NCBI GenBank assembly: GCA_009777715.1
Contig: WRLH01000002.1
Location: 62,001-126,000, forward strand
Source: Lachnospiraceae bacterium
GTDB taxonomy: Bacteria > Bacillota > Clostridia > Lachnospirales > Lachnospiraceae
Length of the DNA: 64,000 bases
Direction: 5' to 3'
The position numbers were made by a program, and so were the translations under genes. Shown here piece by piece: positions 35,561 to 44,681 of this stretch (positions within the stretch are counted from its first letter, which is position 1; every line of letters begins with the position of its first letter). A model generated the notes under the pieces. That model was not told the DNA's origin and made no database searches. It worked only from the letters and a program-made list of their open reading frames with translations.

Positions 35561-36949
35561 ATGAGAGTTCTTTTATTAGCCCCATATCCTGACATGAAAA
35601 ATATTGCAGCAACACAGTATCCGCCATTAGGCCTTCTTTATATAGCGGGCGCTATAAAAGATATAGTTGATGATTTGAAAGTATTAGACGCAAATATCCT
35701 AAAGCTAAGCATTGATGAAACGGTAAAGAAGATAAGGAGTTTTAGTCCTGATGTGATTGGTATTTCAATTAATATTGTGACAGCAAGAGTGGCAAAGAAA
35801 ATAGCGATTGAATTAAGTAAGATAATGCCTAAGCTGAAACTGGTTGCAGGAGGACCGCTGCCGACATTGTTCCCAAATGACTGGCTGGAACTTTTTAATG
35901 CGGTTATAGCCGGAGAAGGTGAACTGCCATTTAGACGGTTAATTGAGCAACTGAAAAATGGGGATAATATAATTGCTGATTATCATGGAATCTGCATAAA
36001 AAATAGCGGACACAAAAAAGCAATCCATCCGGATTTGGATAATCTCCCATATCCCGCATACGATTTTTTAGAGCCTGATTTATACTACTACTCAAAGGGA
36101 GCACGGCTAGTTAAGTCATATATGGCACCAATTATGACGAGCAGGGGATGTCCATATAATTGCACATTCTGCGATAAAAGCGTGCATGGAACTAATTTTA
36201 GGGCTAGGTCGCATATGTCCGTAATAAATGAAATCCAATGGTTACATGATAAATATGGCATTCGGCAACTGGACATCCTTGATGATAATTTTACTTTTGA
36301 TATGAAACGCGCTGAAAAAATACTAGATGGGATCTTGAAAATTGATTGCTTCGCGATAAATTGCCAGAATGGAATTCGTGCTGATAAAGTCGATGAAGTC
36401 CTTGTTAAAAAAATGAAGCAAGCCGGCGTGTTTCGGGTTGGAATTGGAATCGAAAGCGGTAATCCGGAAATCCTCAAACAGATAAAAAAGGGTTTAAAAT
36501 TGGAGCAGGTTGAAAAAGCAATTAAAATGTTCCGCAAGGAAAGAATAACAACTCAGGGTTACTTTATTATTGGATTTCCTTTTGAAAAAAAAGAGCACAT
36601 ATATGATACAATTAGTTTCGCTATTAAAGTAAATCCACATCTTGTCAATTTTTCCCATTTTTTTCCAATTATTGGTACTCCAATTTACAATACTCTTCAG
36701 AATGAAGAGCGTTTATTAAGTAAAAAAGACGAAATTCAAGAAGGCTTTTTCCGGATTAATTCCCATTTTAAGAACTCGAATATTGCACATGATGAAATGG
36801 CGGAAATATATAGATGGGCATGGAGAAAATTCTATTTTAGGCCGCGTAAAGCAATAGACATATTATTTACCATAAAATCATGGAAAGAATTCATGTGGAT
36901 GCTTAAAATTGCAATATCCATGCTAAAAAACAAATTGTTAAGAAATTGA
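35561..36949 (+). CDS. B12-binding-type radical SAM enzyme
   Basis: 462 residues from ATG 35561, preceded by GAGGAAAG at 35548-35555. N-terminal cobalamin-binding-type domain: VLLLAPYPDMKN, YPPLGLLYIAGAI, LVAGGPLPTLFP. Radical SAM motif TSRGCPYNCTFCDKS near residue 193, then DILDDNFT and GIGIESGNPEILKQIKKG typical of BchE-like enzymes. C-terminal tail YFRPRKAIDIL is shared with the enzymes at 37844 and 49781 ('YxxPxxxxxxL'). The BchE group includes oxygen-independent ring-forming and hydroxylating cyclases. The actual reaction is unknown. Confidence 0.88.
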   Translation: MRVLLLAPYPDMKNIAATQYPPLGLLYIAGAIKDIVDDLKVLDANILKLSIDETVKKIRSFSPDVIGISINIVTARVAKKIAIELSKIMPKLKLVAGGPLPTLFPNDWLELFNAVIAGEGELPFRRLIEQLKNGDNIIADYHGICIKNSGHKKAIHPDLDNLPYPAYDFLEPDLYYYSKGARLVKSYMAPIMTSRGCPYNCTFCDKSVHGTNFRARSHMSVINEIQWLHDKYGIRQLDILDDNFTFDMKRAEKILDGILKIDCFAINCQNGIRADKVDEVLVKKMKQAGVFRVGIGIESGNPEILKQIKKGLKLEQVEKAIKMFRKERITTQGYFIIGFPFEKKEHIYDTISFAIKVNPHLVNFSHFFPIIGTPIYNTLQNEERLLSKKDEIQEGFFRINSHFKNSNIAHDEMAEIYRWAWRKFYFRPRKAIDILFTIKSWKEFMWMLKIAISMLKNKLLRN

Positions 36950-36971
36950 AATATACGAAATGGAGTTTTAT

Positions 36972-37847
36972 ATGGCCTTAAAACCCAAGTTGGTAATTCA
37001 AGTTGACTGCGATAGTGAATTTGTGATGCAGAAGCATTATGGATTGTCCTCATATAAAGGTGATACATATTACTCAGCCTTGGAAATATTTGTTGATAAA
37101 TTCAAAAAAGCCGATTTAAAAGGCACTTTATTTGTTGTTGGCAGAGATATGGAAAAAAAATCTGTACAGCCATATATACTAAATGCACTAAAAGAAGGCC
37201 ATGAGATAGCTAATCATTCATACGGACATCCAAATAAGTTTTCAACGCTTGCGGATAAAAATTTTCAAACCGAAGTACAAAAAACAAATCATATTGTTTA
37301 CTCGGCTTTCAGAATAAAATGTAAAGGTTTTCGCGCTCCCAATTTTGACATTAATCCATCGCAAATAAAAATATTAGAAACGGAAGGGTTTCAATACGAT
37401 TGTTCAATTATTAAAACGCCATATCTTCCCGTTATTAAACTTCTCAAAGGAATTGATGCCAGCAAATCCGGCTATATGGGGAATAAACAGCTGGCTTTAC
37501 GAAAATATAACTCTGGCGGCATAATAAGAATACCTATCACAACTTTCCCATATATGAACTTCCCTTGCCATTTCAGTTATTTACTTGCATCAAACGTAAA
37601 CATTGCGGAGTTGATAATGACTAAGCTGATTAAATGGCATATAAAAAATAGAAAGCCATTAATATATTTGTTTCATCTAGCAGATTTAGTTGATAATAGC
37701 TTTTTATATGGAACTGAATTAAAATACTACAAAAGTCTTGAAAAAAGGCTATTATTATTAGATAGTTTCATTAAAATGGTGGCAGCTTCATTTGAGAGTA
37801 TTACAACAGGTGAATATTGTGGTTCATTGAAATCTGGTGGGGCATGA
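36972..37847 (+). CDS. Polysaccharide deacetylase (NodB homology domain)
   Basis: 291 residues from ATG 36972, with GGAG at 36962-36965; the upstream ATG at 36960 has none. Seen: LVIQVDCDSE near residue 8 (general base and metal aspartates), GTLFVVGRD, HSYGHPNKFS near 83 (the two metal histidines) and FRAPNFDIN near 118. Family enzymes remove N-acetyl or formyl groups from sugars with a metal ion, as ArnD does on a lipid-linked sugar. No signal peptide, so it acts inside the cell, perhaps on the polyprenyl-linked sugar or on an amino-sugar part of the product. The gene overlaps the next by ATGA. Confidence 0.85.
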   Translation: MALKPKLVIQVDCDSEFVMQKHYGLSSYKGDTYYSALEIFVDKFKKADLKGTLFVVGRDMEKKSVQPYILNALKEGHEIANHSYGHPNKFSTLADKNFQTEVQKTNHIVYSAFRIKCKGFRAPNFDINPSQIKILETEGFQYDCSIIKTPYLPVIKLLKGIDASKSGYMGNKQLALRKYNSGGIIRIPITTFPYMNFPCHFSYLLASNVNIAELIMTKLIKWHIKNRKPLIYLFHLADLVDNSFLYGTELKYYKSLEKRLLLLDSFIKMVAASFESITTGEYCGSLKSGGA

Positions 37848-39271
37848 AATACAAAGTTCTATTGCTGAATCCAATAGCATTTGATGAAACAGCATTTATA
37901 AGAGTAGGACGGTGTCAAACCAAGACTCAACCGGGAATTGAATGCTGGCCTCCTATTGATTTAGCGTTAATTGGGTCATCGCTTAAACAGTTAAAGGATT
38001 TAAGCGAGATTAGATTGTATGACGGACAGATAAGGCAAAAATATCAAGCGATGCTTGAAAATATTGCTATATATGCACCGGATATCGTCATTTTAAACTG
38101 CTCAACTCCTACATTTCATAGTGATATTAAATTAGCGCAGCAAATAAAAAAGCTTAAAACGCATTCCTTTATCATTTTTTTTGGACTCCACGCAACAGCA
38201 CGACCGATAGAAATATTGGAATCATCAGTTGTTGATTGTTGTATTATAGGAGAACCAGAGGATGCAATACAATCGGTAGTTGAAAAGTACATAGAAACTA
38301 AAAAACCGAAATTCAATGAAATAAATAACATTGCGTACTTATCAAAGGAAGGCAAAATTAAAGAATCAAAAATAACCAAAGAAAATTCTCGAATTTTCCT
38401 TTCACATAAACCTGACAGATCGCTCATAAATAATAATTATTATAAGCTTCACTATAATAATAAACCATTTACGATTATCCAAACTTCAAGAGGTTGTTCA
38501 AATAAATGTATATATTGTACCTCGCCGGTATATTCTTCGAGATATTCAACTAGGTCAGTAGATTCTGTTGTCCAGGAAATAGAGGAGTGTATTGAGAAGC
38601 ATAAAATATTTAATTTTATGTTTTTGAGTGATACATTTACGACAGACAGGAAATGGGTTGAAGACTTTTGTAACAGGTTAATTCAAATGGGCTCAAATAT
38701 TAGCTGGATGTCAAACAGCAGGATTGACAAAATTGATTATCCATTAGCGAAGATCATGAAGATGGCAGGTTGCAGGATTGTTTCGCTGGGAATAGAATCG
38801 GCTGATGACAATATACTAAAAAAAGCAGGAAAAAATATTACCAATAAGCAAATCAAGCAAGCAGTTACTGATTTATATCGAGCAAAAATACAAACTATTG
38901 GTTATTTTATGTTTGGTCTCCCGGGAGAATCAAAAGAATCAATGAAGATGTCGATTGAATTTTCACAATCGCTGCCACTTGACTATGCCTATTTTTATAA
39001 CGCAACCCCATTTCCAGGAACTGCTCTATATAATCTGGCAGAAAAAAAACACTGGCTCATTACACATGATTGGAGACAATATACCCATGGTGAAAAACCC
39101 CTGCTTAATTATGAAACTTTGTCGGCTGCAGAAATCGGAAAAGCCATAAGAACGGCTTATCGTAAATTTTACTATCGCCCTAAGCGGATAATCAAACAAT
39201 TATTACAGATACATTCATTAAAAATCTTGTCAAACAATATTAAAGCAGCTATTAAGCTATTGCGTAAATAA
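37844..39271 (+). CDS. B12-binding-type radical SAM enzyme (HpnJ-like look)
   Basis: 475 residues from ATG 37844. N-terminus KVLLLNPIAFDETAFIRVGRCQT, with the 'LNP...RCQ' arrangement also present in the enzyme at 49781; PPIDLALIGSSL and FFGLHATARPIEIL follow. Radical SAM motif TSRGCSNKCIYCTSPVY near residue 213, then SLGIESADDNILKKAGK. C-terminal YYRPKRIIKQLL. These features recall HpnJ-type enzymes of hopanoid head-group synthesis, which rearrange a sugar to a cyclitol; the likeness is a guess. It starts inside the stop codon of the deacetylase gene. Confidence 0.87.
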   Translation: MKYKVLLLNPIAFDETAFIRVGRCQTKTQPGIECWPPIDLALIGSSLKQLKDLSEIRLYDGQIRQKYQAMLENIAIYAPDIVILNCSTPTFHSDIKLAQQIKKLKTHSFIIFFGLHATARPIEILESSVVDCCIIGEPEDAIQSVVEKYIETKKPKFNEINNIAYLSKEGKIKESKITKENSRIFLSHKPDRSLINNNYYKLHYNNKPFTIIQTSRGCSNKCIYCTSPVYSSRYSTRSVDSVVQEIEECIEKHKIFNFMFLSDTFTTDRKWVEDFCNRLIQMGSNISWMSNSRIDKIDYPLAKIMKMAGCRIVSLGIESADDNILKKAGKNITNKQIKQAVTDLYRAKIQTIGYFMFGLPGESKESMKMSIEFSQSLPLDYAYFYNATPFPGTALYNLAEKKHWLITHDWRQYTHGEKPLLNYETLSAAEIGKAIRTAYRKFYYRPKRIIKQLLQIHSLKILSNNIKAAIKLLRK

Positions 39272-39281
39272 AGGAGAAAAG

Positions 39282-40784
39282 ATGAAAATCGCTTTTGCAT
39301 ATCCAGCGTTTGAAAATTTAGGAATAGAATACATTTCAGCCATATTGAAAAAAAATGGGCATGAAACTTTTCTGTTATTTGACCCACAATTATTTAATGA
39401 TTTATATTTAAAGATGAACTTCGTATCGCACTTGTTTAGCTATAGAAAAAGAATTATGAAAGAGGTAGCAAAAACAAAACCAGATATTATCATATTTAGC
39501 ATTGTTTCTGACATCTTCGGATGGGCTTGTTCATATGCTGAGAACATAAAAAGAGAGCAGCCGAATATAAAGATAGTATTTGGTGGTCCCCATATAACAG
39601 CAGTTCCCCAAAATGTATTATCAAATTGGTTTATTGATTTTATCATTGCAGGCGAAGGCGAATATCCAATGCTTGAACTTGTGCAAGCATTAGAAGCGAA
39701 AACCTGTTATCAGGATATTAGGAATTTAGGATATAAGAAACAGGGTAAAATAATTATAAATGAAACGAGACCTCTTTTGCAAGAATTAGATAAATTACCT
39801 TTTCCGGACGTTGATTTATTTTTGGACGTCAATCCATATGCAAAAAAAGAATACAATATAATAACGTCAAGGGGCTGTGTAAATAAATGTTCATATTGCC
39901 ATAATTCTATGGATCGGCGTTTATTATGGAAAAATAGTGGTGATTTTTTAAGGAGAAGAAGTATAGATAATGTTATTGCCGAGTTGAAAGAGCGGAAACT
40001 TAAATATGGGTTTAATACTTTATGTTTTTGGGATGAAGTTTTTACTTATGATGAAAGATGGCTGGAAGAATTTGGTAAAAAATACAGAAGAGAAATTAAC
40101 GTCCCATTTTGGACATTCGTGCATCCAAGGCATATTACAGAAAAAACTGTTAAACTACTTGAAGAAATGGGCTGTTGGGAAGTAGAAATGGGAGTTCAGA
40201 CTCTTAATCAAGATGTTAAGACAAATTTACTACATAGATATGAAACAAAGCAAGATGTTATTAAGGCAATTGAACTTTTTAAGAATTCAAAAATTAGATT
40301 GGTAATCGATGTAATATTTGGTCTGCCACAACTTAAAGATGAAGATTATATTGAACTAATCGAAACATTTAATAAACATCGTCCGACAAAAATTCAGACA
40401 TTTTGGCTGCGATATTATCCGGGAACGGATATTATTCCAATCGCCAAGAAACTTGAAATGCTGACAGACAAAGAAATTCACGAAATAAATGAAGGGATAC
40501 CAGCAAGAGCAGCTGCGTCGGGTGGTTCAAAAATAAATCCTGAATTTCAAAAATTCCAGACAGTCTTAATATTGCTTCCCTTTCTAAGTGAAAAGAAAAT
40601 CAATCGTTTTCTAGTAAAAGTTAGGGACAGCAAAAAAGGGCCGATACCCAATATATCTAAATTTGGCCATCTTTTTACCCGGATGCTTGACCTTCGTAAT
40701 AAAAATGATTCTGGAGGGCGGCGCTATAAAGGAAGAATGAAATATTTTTTATTGAAAAAAATTTTTCCATTTATGGGGAAATGA
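39282..40784 (+). CDS. B12-binding-type radical SAM enzyme, 'FDP-LFDD' subfamily copy 3
   Basis: 500 residues. Same subfamily as the tandem pair at 23476 and 24968: LGIEYISAILKKNGHE, LLFDPQLFNDLYL near residue 35, VFGGPHITAVP, SRGCVNKCSYCHNSMD (CxxxCxxC) near 200, CWEVEMGVQTLNQDV near 300. AAAGGAG at 39271-39277 precedes the ATG. It sits directly before the UbiV-like gene, so it may act in the same segment of the pathway as the hydroxylation module. Confidence 0.88.
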   Translation: MKIAFAYPAFENLGIEYISAILKKNGHETFLLFDPQLFNDLYLKMNFVSHLFSYRKRIMKEVAKTKPDIIIFSIVSDIFGWACSYAENIKREQPNIKIVFGGPHITAVPQNVLSNWFIDFIIAGEGEYPMLELVQALEAKTCYQDIRNLGYKKQGKIIINETRPLLQELDKLPFPDVDLFLDVNPYAKKEYNIITSRGCVNKCSYCHNSMDRRLLWKNSGDFLRRRSIDNVIAELKERKLKYGFNTLCFWDEVFTYDERWLEEFGKKYRREINVPFWTFVHPRHITEKTVKLLEEMGCWEVEMGVQTLNQDVKTNLLHRYETKQDVIKAIELFKNSKIRLVIDVIFGLPQLKDEDYIELIETFNKHRPTKIQTFWLRYYPGTDIIPIAKKLEMLTDKEIHEINEGIPARAAASGGSKINPEFQKFQTVLILLPFLSEKKINRFLVKVRDSKKGPIPNISKFGHLFTRMLDLRNKNDSGGRRYKGRMKYFLLKKIFPFMGK

Positions 40785-40785
40785 A

Positions 40786-41643
40786 ATGTTGCTTGAGCAT
40801 AGGATAATCTGGATTGATAAAATCACAAAAAAACATTTATCAGAAGCAGACATTATAAGTATCGGTTCTGAAAGCTGTGTTATCCCTCTTACCAATATTG
40901 ATTCTAATTGGGATTTCTTTATGGCACTGAGTGGCATGGGTAAAAGACTAAAAATTGTTACGCCGAGAATCAGCCAATGTGATTTGAAAAAAACAATCAA
41001 GCTAATTGAAAAAATAATCTCATTACGCAAAGCCATAGAAATTGTCGCAAACGATTGGGGGATTTTGTATTATTGCATTGAACATAAAGATCTAATTGGA
41101 TTACATATCGGAAGACAGCTATGTAGATCGTTATTTGATTGTCCTTGGTATCAGGAAATACTAGAGAATGAAAGTGAAGATATGGCCAACATCATTTCTT
41201 CACACCCATATTGCAGCAATGAGAAAATAAGAACTCTTTATAAGATGGGTATAAAAGGAATAGAGATAAATGCAATATCCCAAAGGTTTGATTTTGAGCC
41301 TTTAAGAAATAATAATATTGAAGTTGCTATACATTATGATGACTATCTTTTGTCATGCGGGCGTGAATGTTTGGCCAAAAAAATTATTCCTGATAAAAAT
41401 TGCAAAGAAATATGTGAGGATAATTTTGCCTTGTATCCCTCCGGGAAATGGCTTGATTATTTTGATACTAAGAAACCATTCAATAATTATGAAAAATCAA
41501 TGCTAGCGGGCTTGTCGCTCAGCGGTAAGAAGGTCATTCTTCCACAAAAAATAGATATTAAGACCATTTCTTTTAGTGAAACTGACACTATTATTAAGAC
41601 ACAAAAAGGAAAATATGATCAAACTAATAGGAGGAAAAAATGA
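40786..41643 (+). CDS. UbiV-like U32-family protein
   Basis: 285 residues. The barrel fold of U32 'peptidases' is suggested by KRLKIVTPRISQCDL, EIVANDWGILYYC and HIGRQLCRSLFD. The cysteine pattern is close to UbiV: one cysteine early (GSESCVIP near residue 30) and CLAKKIIPDKNCKEIC followed by LYPSGK near 200-220, that is C-x10-C-x3-C where UbiV has C-x12-C-x3-C followed by 'YPNG'. In UbiV these hold a 4Fe-4S cluster. UbiU/UbiV hydroxylate ubiquinone precursors without oxygen. The matching UbiU-like gene is two genes downstream (42494). The substrate here cannot be a ubiquinone precursor in a Clostridia-type host, so a new use is likely. Confidence 0.72.
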   Translation: MLLEHRIIWIDKITKKHLSEADIISIGSESCVIPLTNIDSNWDFFMALSGMGKRLKIVTPRISQCDLKKTIKLIEKIISLRKAIEIVANDWGILYYCIEHKDLIGLHIGRQLCRSLFDCPWYQEILENESEDMANIISSHPYCSNEKIRTLYKMGIKGIEINAISQRFDFEPLRNNNIEVAIHYDDYLLSCGRECLAKKIIPDKNCKEICEDNFALYPSGKWLDYFDTKKPFNNYEKSMLAGLSLSGKKVILPQKIDIKTISFSETDTIIKTQKGKYDQTNRRKK

Positions 41644-42497
41644 AAAATCATTTTTTAAAAATCAAAGATTTCCTTAAGGGAAAAAACAGCTTCATCATTA
41701 TGGCAATAGTTATTGCATTTATAGTTCTGCTTGCGCCGATTCAAAAGGTGGAGATTGGGCATGAAGGTGTAACGTATAATTCCCTGAATGGAAAAATATC
41801 TGCAAATCATTTGCCAGGATGGCATATGGTGCTACCCTTTGCCCAACAACTGACCTCATATCCAGTTTTTGATAGAGCTTACAAGATACATAGAGACTTA
41901 AGAAGCTGGAATAATGGAATAGATGCAAGCATTACAACTTCTACAAGTGACAATCAATTAGTAAGCATTGATGCTACATTTGTATATGCCCTTGAAAGAG
42001 ATCAATTATGCGATATCTTTGAACGATTTAGCGGCATGAATATAGATGGAATAGAAAGGGTTTATCTTGATGACATTTTTAGGGCTTCAATAATTAATAC
42101 AGTTTCACAATATTCAGTTTTTGATATATATAGCACAAAACGAAATGAGATTCAAATTCTAATTTTCGAAGAACTTAAAAGCCTATTTTCAGAAACAGGC
42201 ATTAATCTTAAATTTGTGTATATTGAGACAGTTCGTTTAAGCGCGGAAATGGAATCAATTATCAGGTCAGAAGCGTTGGCTGAGGCGGCCCGCATTGAAG
42301 CGCAAGGAAGAAGTGACGCCAATAAGATTATTAGTGATTCGTTGACGGAGCAAATCATGATGCATGAGGCATTAGGCAGATTAAGTGAGACATTGCGGTT
42401 AATTATAGTACCAAGCGGAACAGACAGCACCTTAGATTTCAGTAGGATAATAGAACAAGTATTAGGAGAATTTGAAGATATTATGGTGAGTGAATGA
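41640..42497 (+). CDS. Prohibitin-like SPFH/band 7 membrane protein
   Basis: 285 residues. One N-terminal membrane anchor (FIIMAIVIAFIVLLAPI, residues 17-35) is followed by an SPFH domain: VEIGHEGVTYNSLNG, GWHMVLPFAQQL, DATFVYALERDQLCDIFERF, and the long helix AEMESIIRSEALAEAARIEAQGRSDANKI characteristic of prohibitins. SPFH proteins form ring-like cages in the membrane and organise partners such as FtsH. Being inserted between the UbiV-like and UbiU-like genes, with 4-base overlaps on both sides (a GGAGG just before the start), it may anchor that complex at the membrane. Confidence 0.85.
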   Translation: MKNHFLKIKDFLKGKNSFIIMAIVIAFIVLLAPIQKVEIGHEGVTYNSLNGKISANHLPGWHMVLPFAQQLTSYPVFDRAYKIHRDLRSWNNGIDASITTSTSDNQLVSIDATFVYALERDQLCDIFERFSGMNIDGIERVYLDDIFRASIINTVSQYSVFDIYSTKRNEIQILIFEELKSLFSETGINLKFVYIETVRLSAEMESIIRSEALAEAARIEAQGRSDANKIISDSLTEQIMMHEALGRLSETLRLIIVPSGTDSTLDFSRIIEQVLGEFEDIMVSE

Positions 42498-43417
42498 GAT
42501 TATTAGTACCGGCATCAACTTTTAACGATGCAAAAGAACTTGTTGAAAATGGAGCAGATGATATTTATTTGGGTGCTCCTTCAAGTACATTTAACCAATA
42601 TTCATTTAATGGACGCGCAAATATAGCAAAAACAGGAAAAAAAGTATTGCCCTCCATTGATGAAATCGGCTTAATTTGCTCATTTGTGCAATCAAAAAAA
42701 GGAAAAGTCTATTTTTTGGCTAATATTCCAATCGTAAACAGCAGCTCAACACAATTTTACGATGGATTTATGCAATATGTAGACAAAGGCATCAAAGCAG
42801 GTGTTGATTATATAGTTCTAGGTGATATCATCACGATAAAATGGGTCAAGGAAAAATATCCGGACATAAAAATATCTGCGAGTTCCTATTTAGAAGCTCA
42901 AAATGAATTGACATTGAAAATGTTAGCGAATATGGGAGTTAGCCAAGCAATATTGTCATATCAAAGTACATTAGAAGAGATTCGGGATTTGTGTGCTTCT
43001 GCTAAAATAAAAATAGAAGTGTTCGGGCATGGAGGCTGTTCCTTTTATGTGGGGACTTGCAATATGTTTCATGAAATGGGAGAAAGCTCACAAATGGGAT
43101 ACCCATGCAGAGCGCTCTATGAAGTTTCTCATAAAAATAAACTATTAGGAAATATGCGTGCTCTTGATTGCTTTAAGATATGTTCCCTGTGCAAGCTGAA
43201 AGAATTAGAAATTTTCGGAGTCCACTCATTGAAAATAGTAGGGCGTGATTTGGCGGCGGATTATATACTAGAAATAGTCAAGGCCTATAAAAATGCGTTA
43301 AAAATATGCCGAACGGAAACACCTATCACTATCGAAAGATTGAACCTACCGGCCTGGTGGGAAAGAGCATGGTGCCAAACAGGTAATTTATGCAGGTATG
43401 GAGGCGTATATTATTGA
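42494..43417 (+). CDS. UbiU-like U32-family protein
   Basis: 307 residues. N-terminus RLLVPASTFNDAKELVENGADDIYLGA is the standard U32 opening, with ISASSYLEAQNELTLKML near residue 130. Cysteines: GGCSFYVGTCNMFHEMG near 177 (C-x6-C), GYPCRALY sixteen residues on, and a further group ALDCFKICSLC. The C-x6-C-x15-C spacing is nearly that of UbiU (C-x6-C-x16-C plus a later one), which binds a 4Fe-4S cluster. RlhA and TrhP of the same family need prephenate for tRNA/rRNA hydroxylation, which would tie this module to the shikimate genes of the cluster. Target unknown. Confidence 0.8.
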   Translation: MRLLVPASTFNDAKELVENGADDIYLGAPSSTFNQYSFNGRANIAKTGKKVLPSIDEIGLICSFVQSKKGKVYFLANIPIVNSSSTQFYDGFMQYVDKGIKAGVDYIVLGDIITIKWVKEKYPDIKISASSYLEAQNELTLKMLANMGVSQAILSYQSTLEEIRDLCASAKIKIEVFGHGGCSFYVGTCNMFHEMGESSQMGYPCRALYEVSHKNKLLGNMRALDCFKICSLCKLKELEIFGVHSLKIVGRDLAADYILEIVKAYKNALKICRTETPITIERLNLPAWWERAWCQTGNLCRYGGVYY

Positions 43418-44388
43418 ATGTAATCACAGTAAATAATTTAACTAAAATATATCAGCAACGAAAAAGGCAGCCTGGTTTTGTTGCAGCATTAAAAACCTTT
43501 TTTCAAGATGACATAGTCTATAAAACCGCTGTTGATAATATTTGCTTCACAATTGAAGATGGTTGCATAATAGGCTTGCTTGGTCCTAATGGTGCGGGCA
43601 AGACAACTGTTTTAAAGATACTCTCCGGAATATTATACCCAACTATGGGAAGCGTGGAAGTTGCAGGACATATCCCTTATCTTCGGGAAGATGAGTACAA
43701 AAAAAAGATTTCACTGATTGTTGGCCAGAAAAACCAAATGATGTGGGATCTTCCTGCTATTGATACGCTCTTGTGGCTAAAAGAAATATATGATATAAAA
43801 AAAACTGATTTTGATGAAACGCTAAAAACTCTTTCTAAGTTATTTAATGCTGAGGATTTATTAAACCTTCAAGTCCGTCGTATGTCTTTGGGGCAAAGGA
43901 TGAAAATGGAATTGATAGCTTCAATGCTTCATAACCCAAAAGTTATTTTTTTGGATGAGCCAACAATAGGCTTGGATGTAACATCACAAAATAGTTTGCG
44001 CGAGTTTATCAAGGAATATAATAAACGTACCGGCGCAACAGTAATTCTTACAAGCCATAACTTAATCGATGTAGAAGCATTATGTAGTAAAGTAATCTTA
44101 ATAAACAACGGCAAAGTTACACACAATAATTCTTTAGAAGATTTAGTAAAAACATACTGTGATTATAGAATCATAAAGCTTTATGGATTACGCGAGAATA
44201 TAAATCGTGATATTTTGCCGAGTGGGGTAACTTTAATTCAAACAGAAAGCAATAATATAGTCCTAAACGCAAAAAGCAATATATGTCAAGAAGCCATAAA
44301 ATTTATTTGGGCTAACTTTACATTTGATGATTTCCGTATTGAAGACGTTAGTATTCATGAAATTATTGAAAAAGCGTTTATACTTTAA
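43414..44388 (+). CDS. ABC transporter ATP-binding protein
   Basis: 324 residues beginning at TTG 43414, nine bases after GGAGG (43400-43404); an ATG at 43390 has no ribosome-binding site. Seen: GPNGAGKTTVLKIL (Walker A) near residue 56, MSLGQRMKMELIASML (signature, LSGGQ-like) and VIFLDEPTIGLD (Walker B). The extended C-terminal part is that of the drug/polysaccharide export ATPases which pair with DUF990-like permeases. The only ABC-2 permeases in the cluster are at 9113 and 9942, over 33 kb upstream, so the transporter is split. It starts inside the stop codon of the UbiU-like gene. Confidence 0.85.
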   Translation: MNVITVNNLTKIYQQRKRQPGFVAALKTFFQDDIVYKTAVDNICFTIEDGCIIGLLGPNGAGKTTVLKILSGILYPTMGSVEVAGHIPYLREDEYKKKISLIVGQKNQMMWDLPAIDTLLWLKEIYDIKKTDFDETLKTLSKLFNAEDLLNLQVRRMSLGQRMKMELIASMLHNPKVIFLDEPTIGLDVTSQNSLREFIKEYNKRTGATVILTSHNLIDVEALCSKVILINNGKVTHNNSLEDLVKTYCDYRIIKLYGLRENINRDILPSGVTLIQTESNNIVLNAKSNICQEAIKFIWANFTFDDFRIEDVSIHEIIEKAFIL

Positions 44389-44426
44389 GTCTAATATTAT
44401 TTATATAGAAAATAGAAAGGGTAAAA

Positions 44427-44681
44427 ATGGATGCAATATTAGAAGATATCAAAGCAATCGTTTGTAAAAACCTAAGTATTATCGAAATCGATATTGAAAC
44501 TCCTTTGTATAAAAAAGGTATTGATTCTATGAATCTGCTCTTTATTTTAAACGAGATTGAAAATTTCTTCGAAATAAGAGTTCCTGATGATGAATTGCTT
44601 ATCAGTAATTTTGAAACCATTGAGCAAATAAGTAAACTCGTAAAAACATTAAAAGGAGAAGCTGATGGATTCGCAAAATAA
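44427..44681 (+). CDS. Acyl/aminoacyl carrier protein 1
   Basis: 84 residues with the four-helix carrier fold. The phosphopantetheine serine lies in YKKGIDSMNLLFILNEIENFFEI, a good DSx motif. GAAAGGG precedes the ATG. The next gene, which starts 17 bases before this one stops, encodes an amino acid:[carrier protein] ligase, so this ACP is the natural partner and probably carries an aminoacyl group. No phosphopantetheinyl transferase is encoded in the window; a genomic one must serve. Confidence 0.88.
   Translation: MDAILEDIKAIVCKNLSIIEIDIETPLYKKGIDSMNLLFILNEIENFFEIRVPDDELLISNFETIEQISKLVKTLKGEADGFAK

Noticed and set aside
36088..36537. 149-residue open frame on the minus strand
   Set aside because: Shadow of the radical SAM gene at 35561, with no ribosome-binding site or recognisable domain.
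37844..39271. Hopanoid biosynthesis as the pathway
   Set aside because: Some radical SAM enzymes look HpnJ- or HpnH-like, but no squalene or hopene cyclase is convincingly present.
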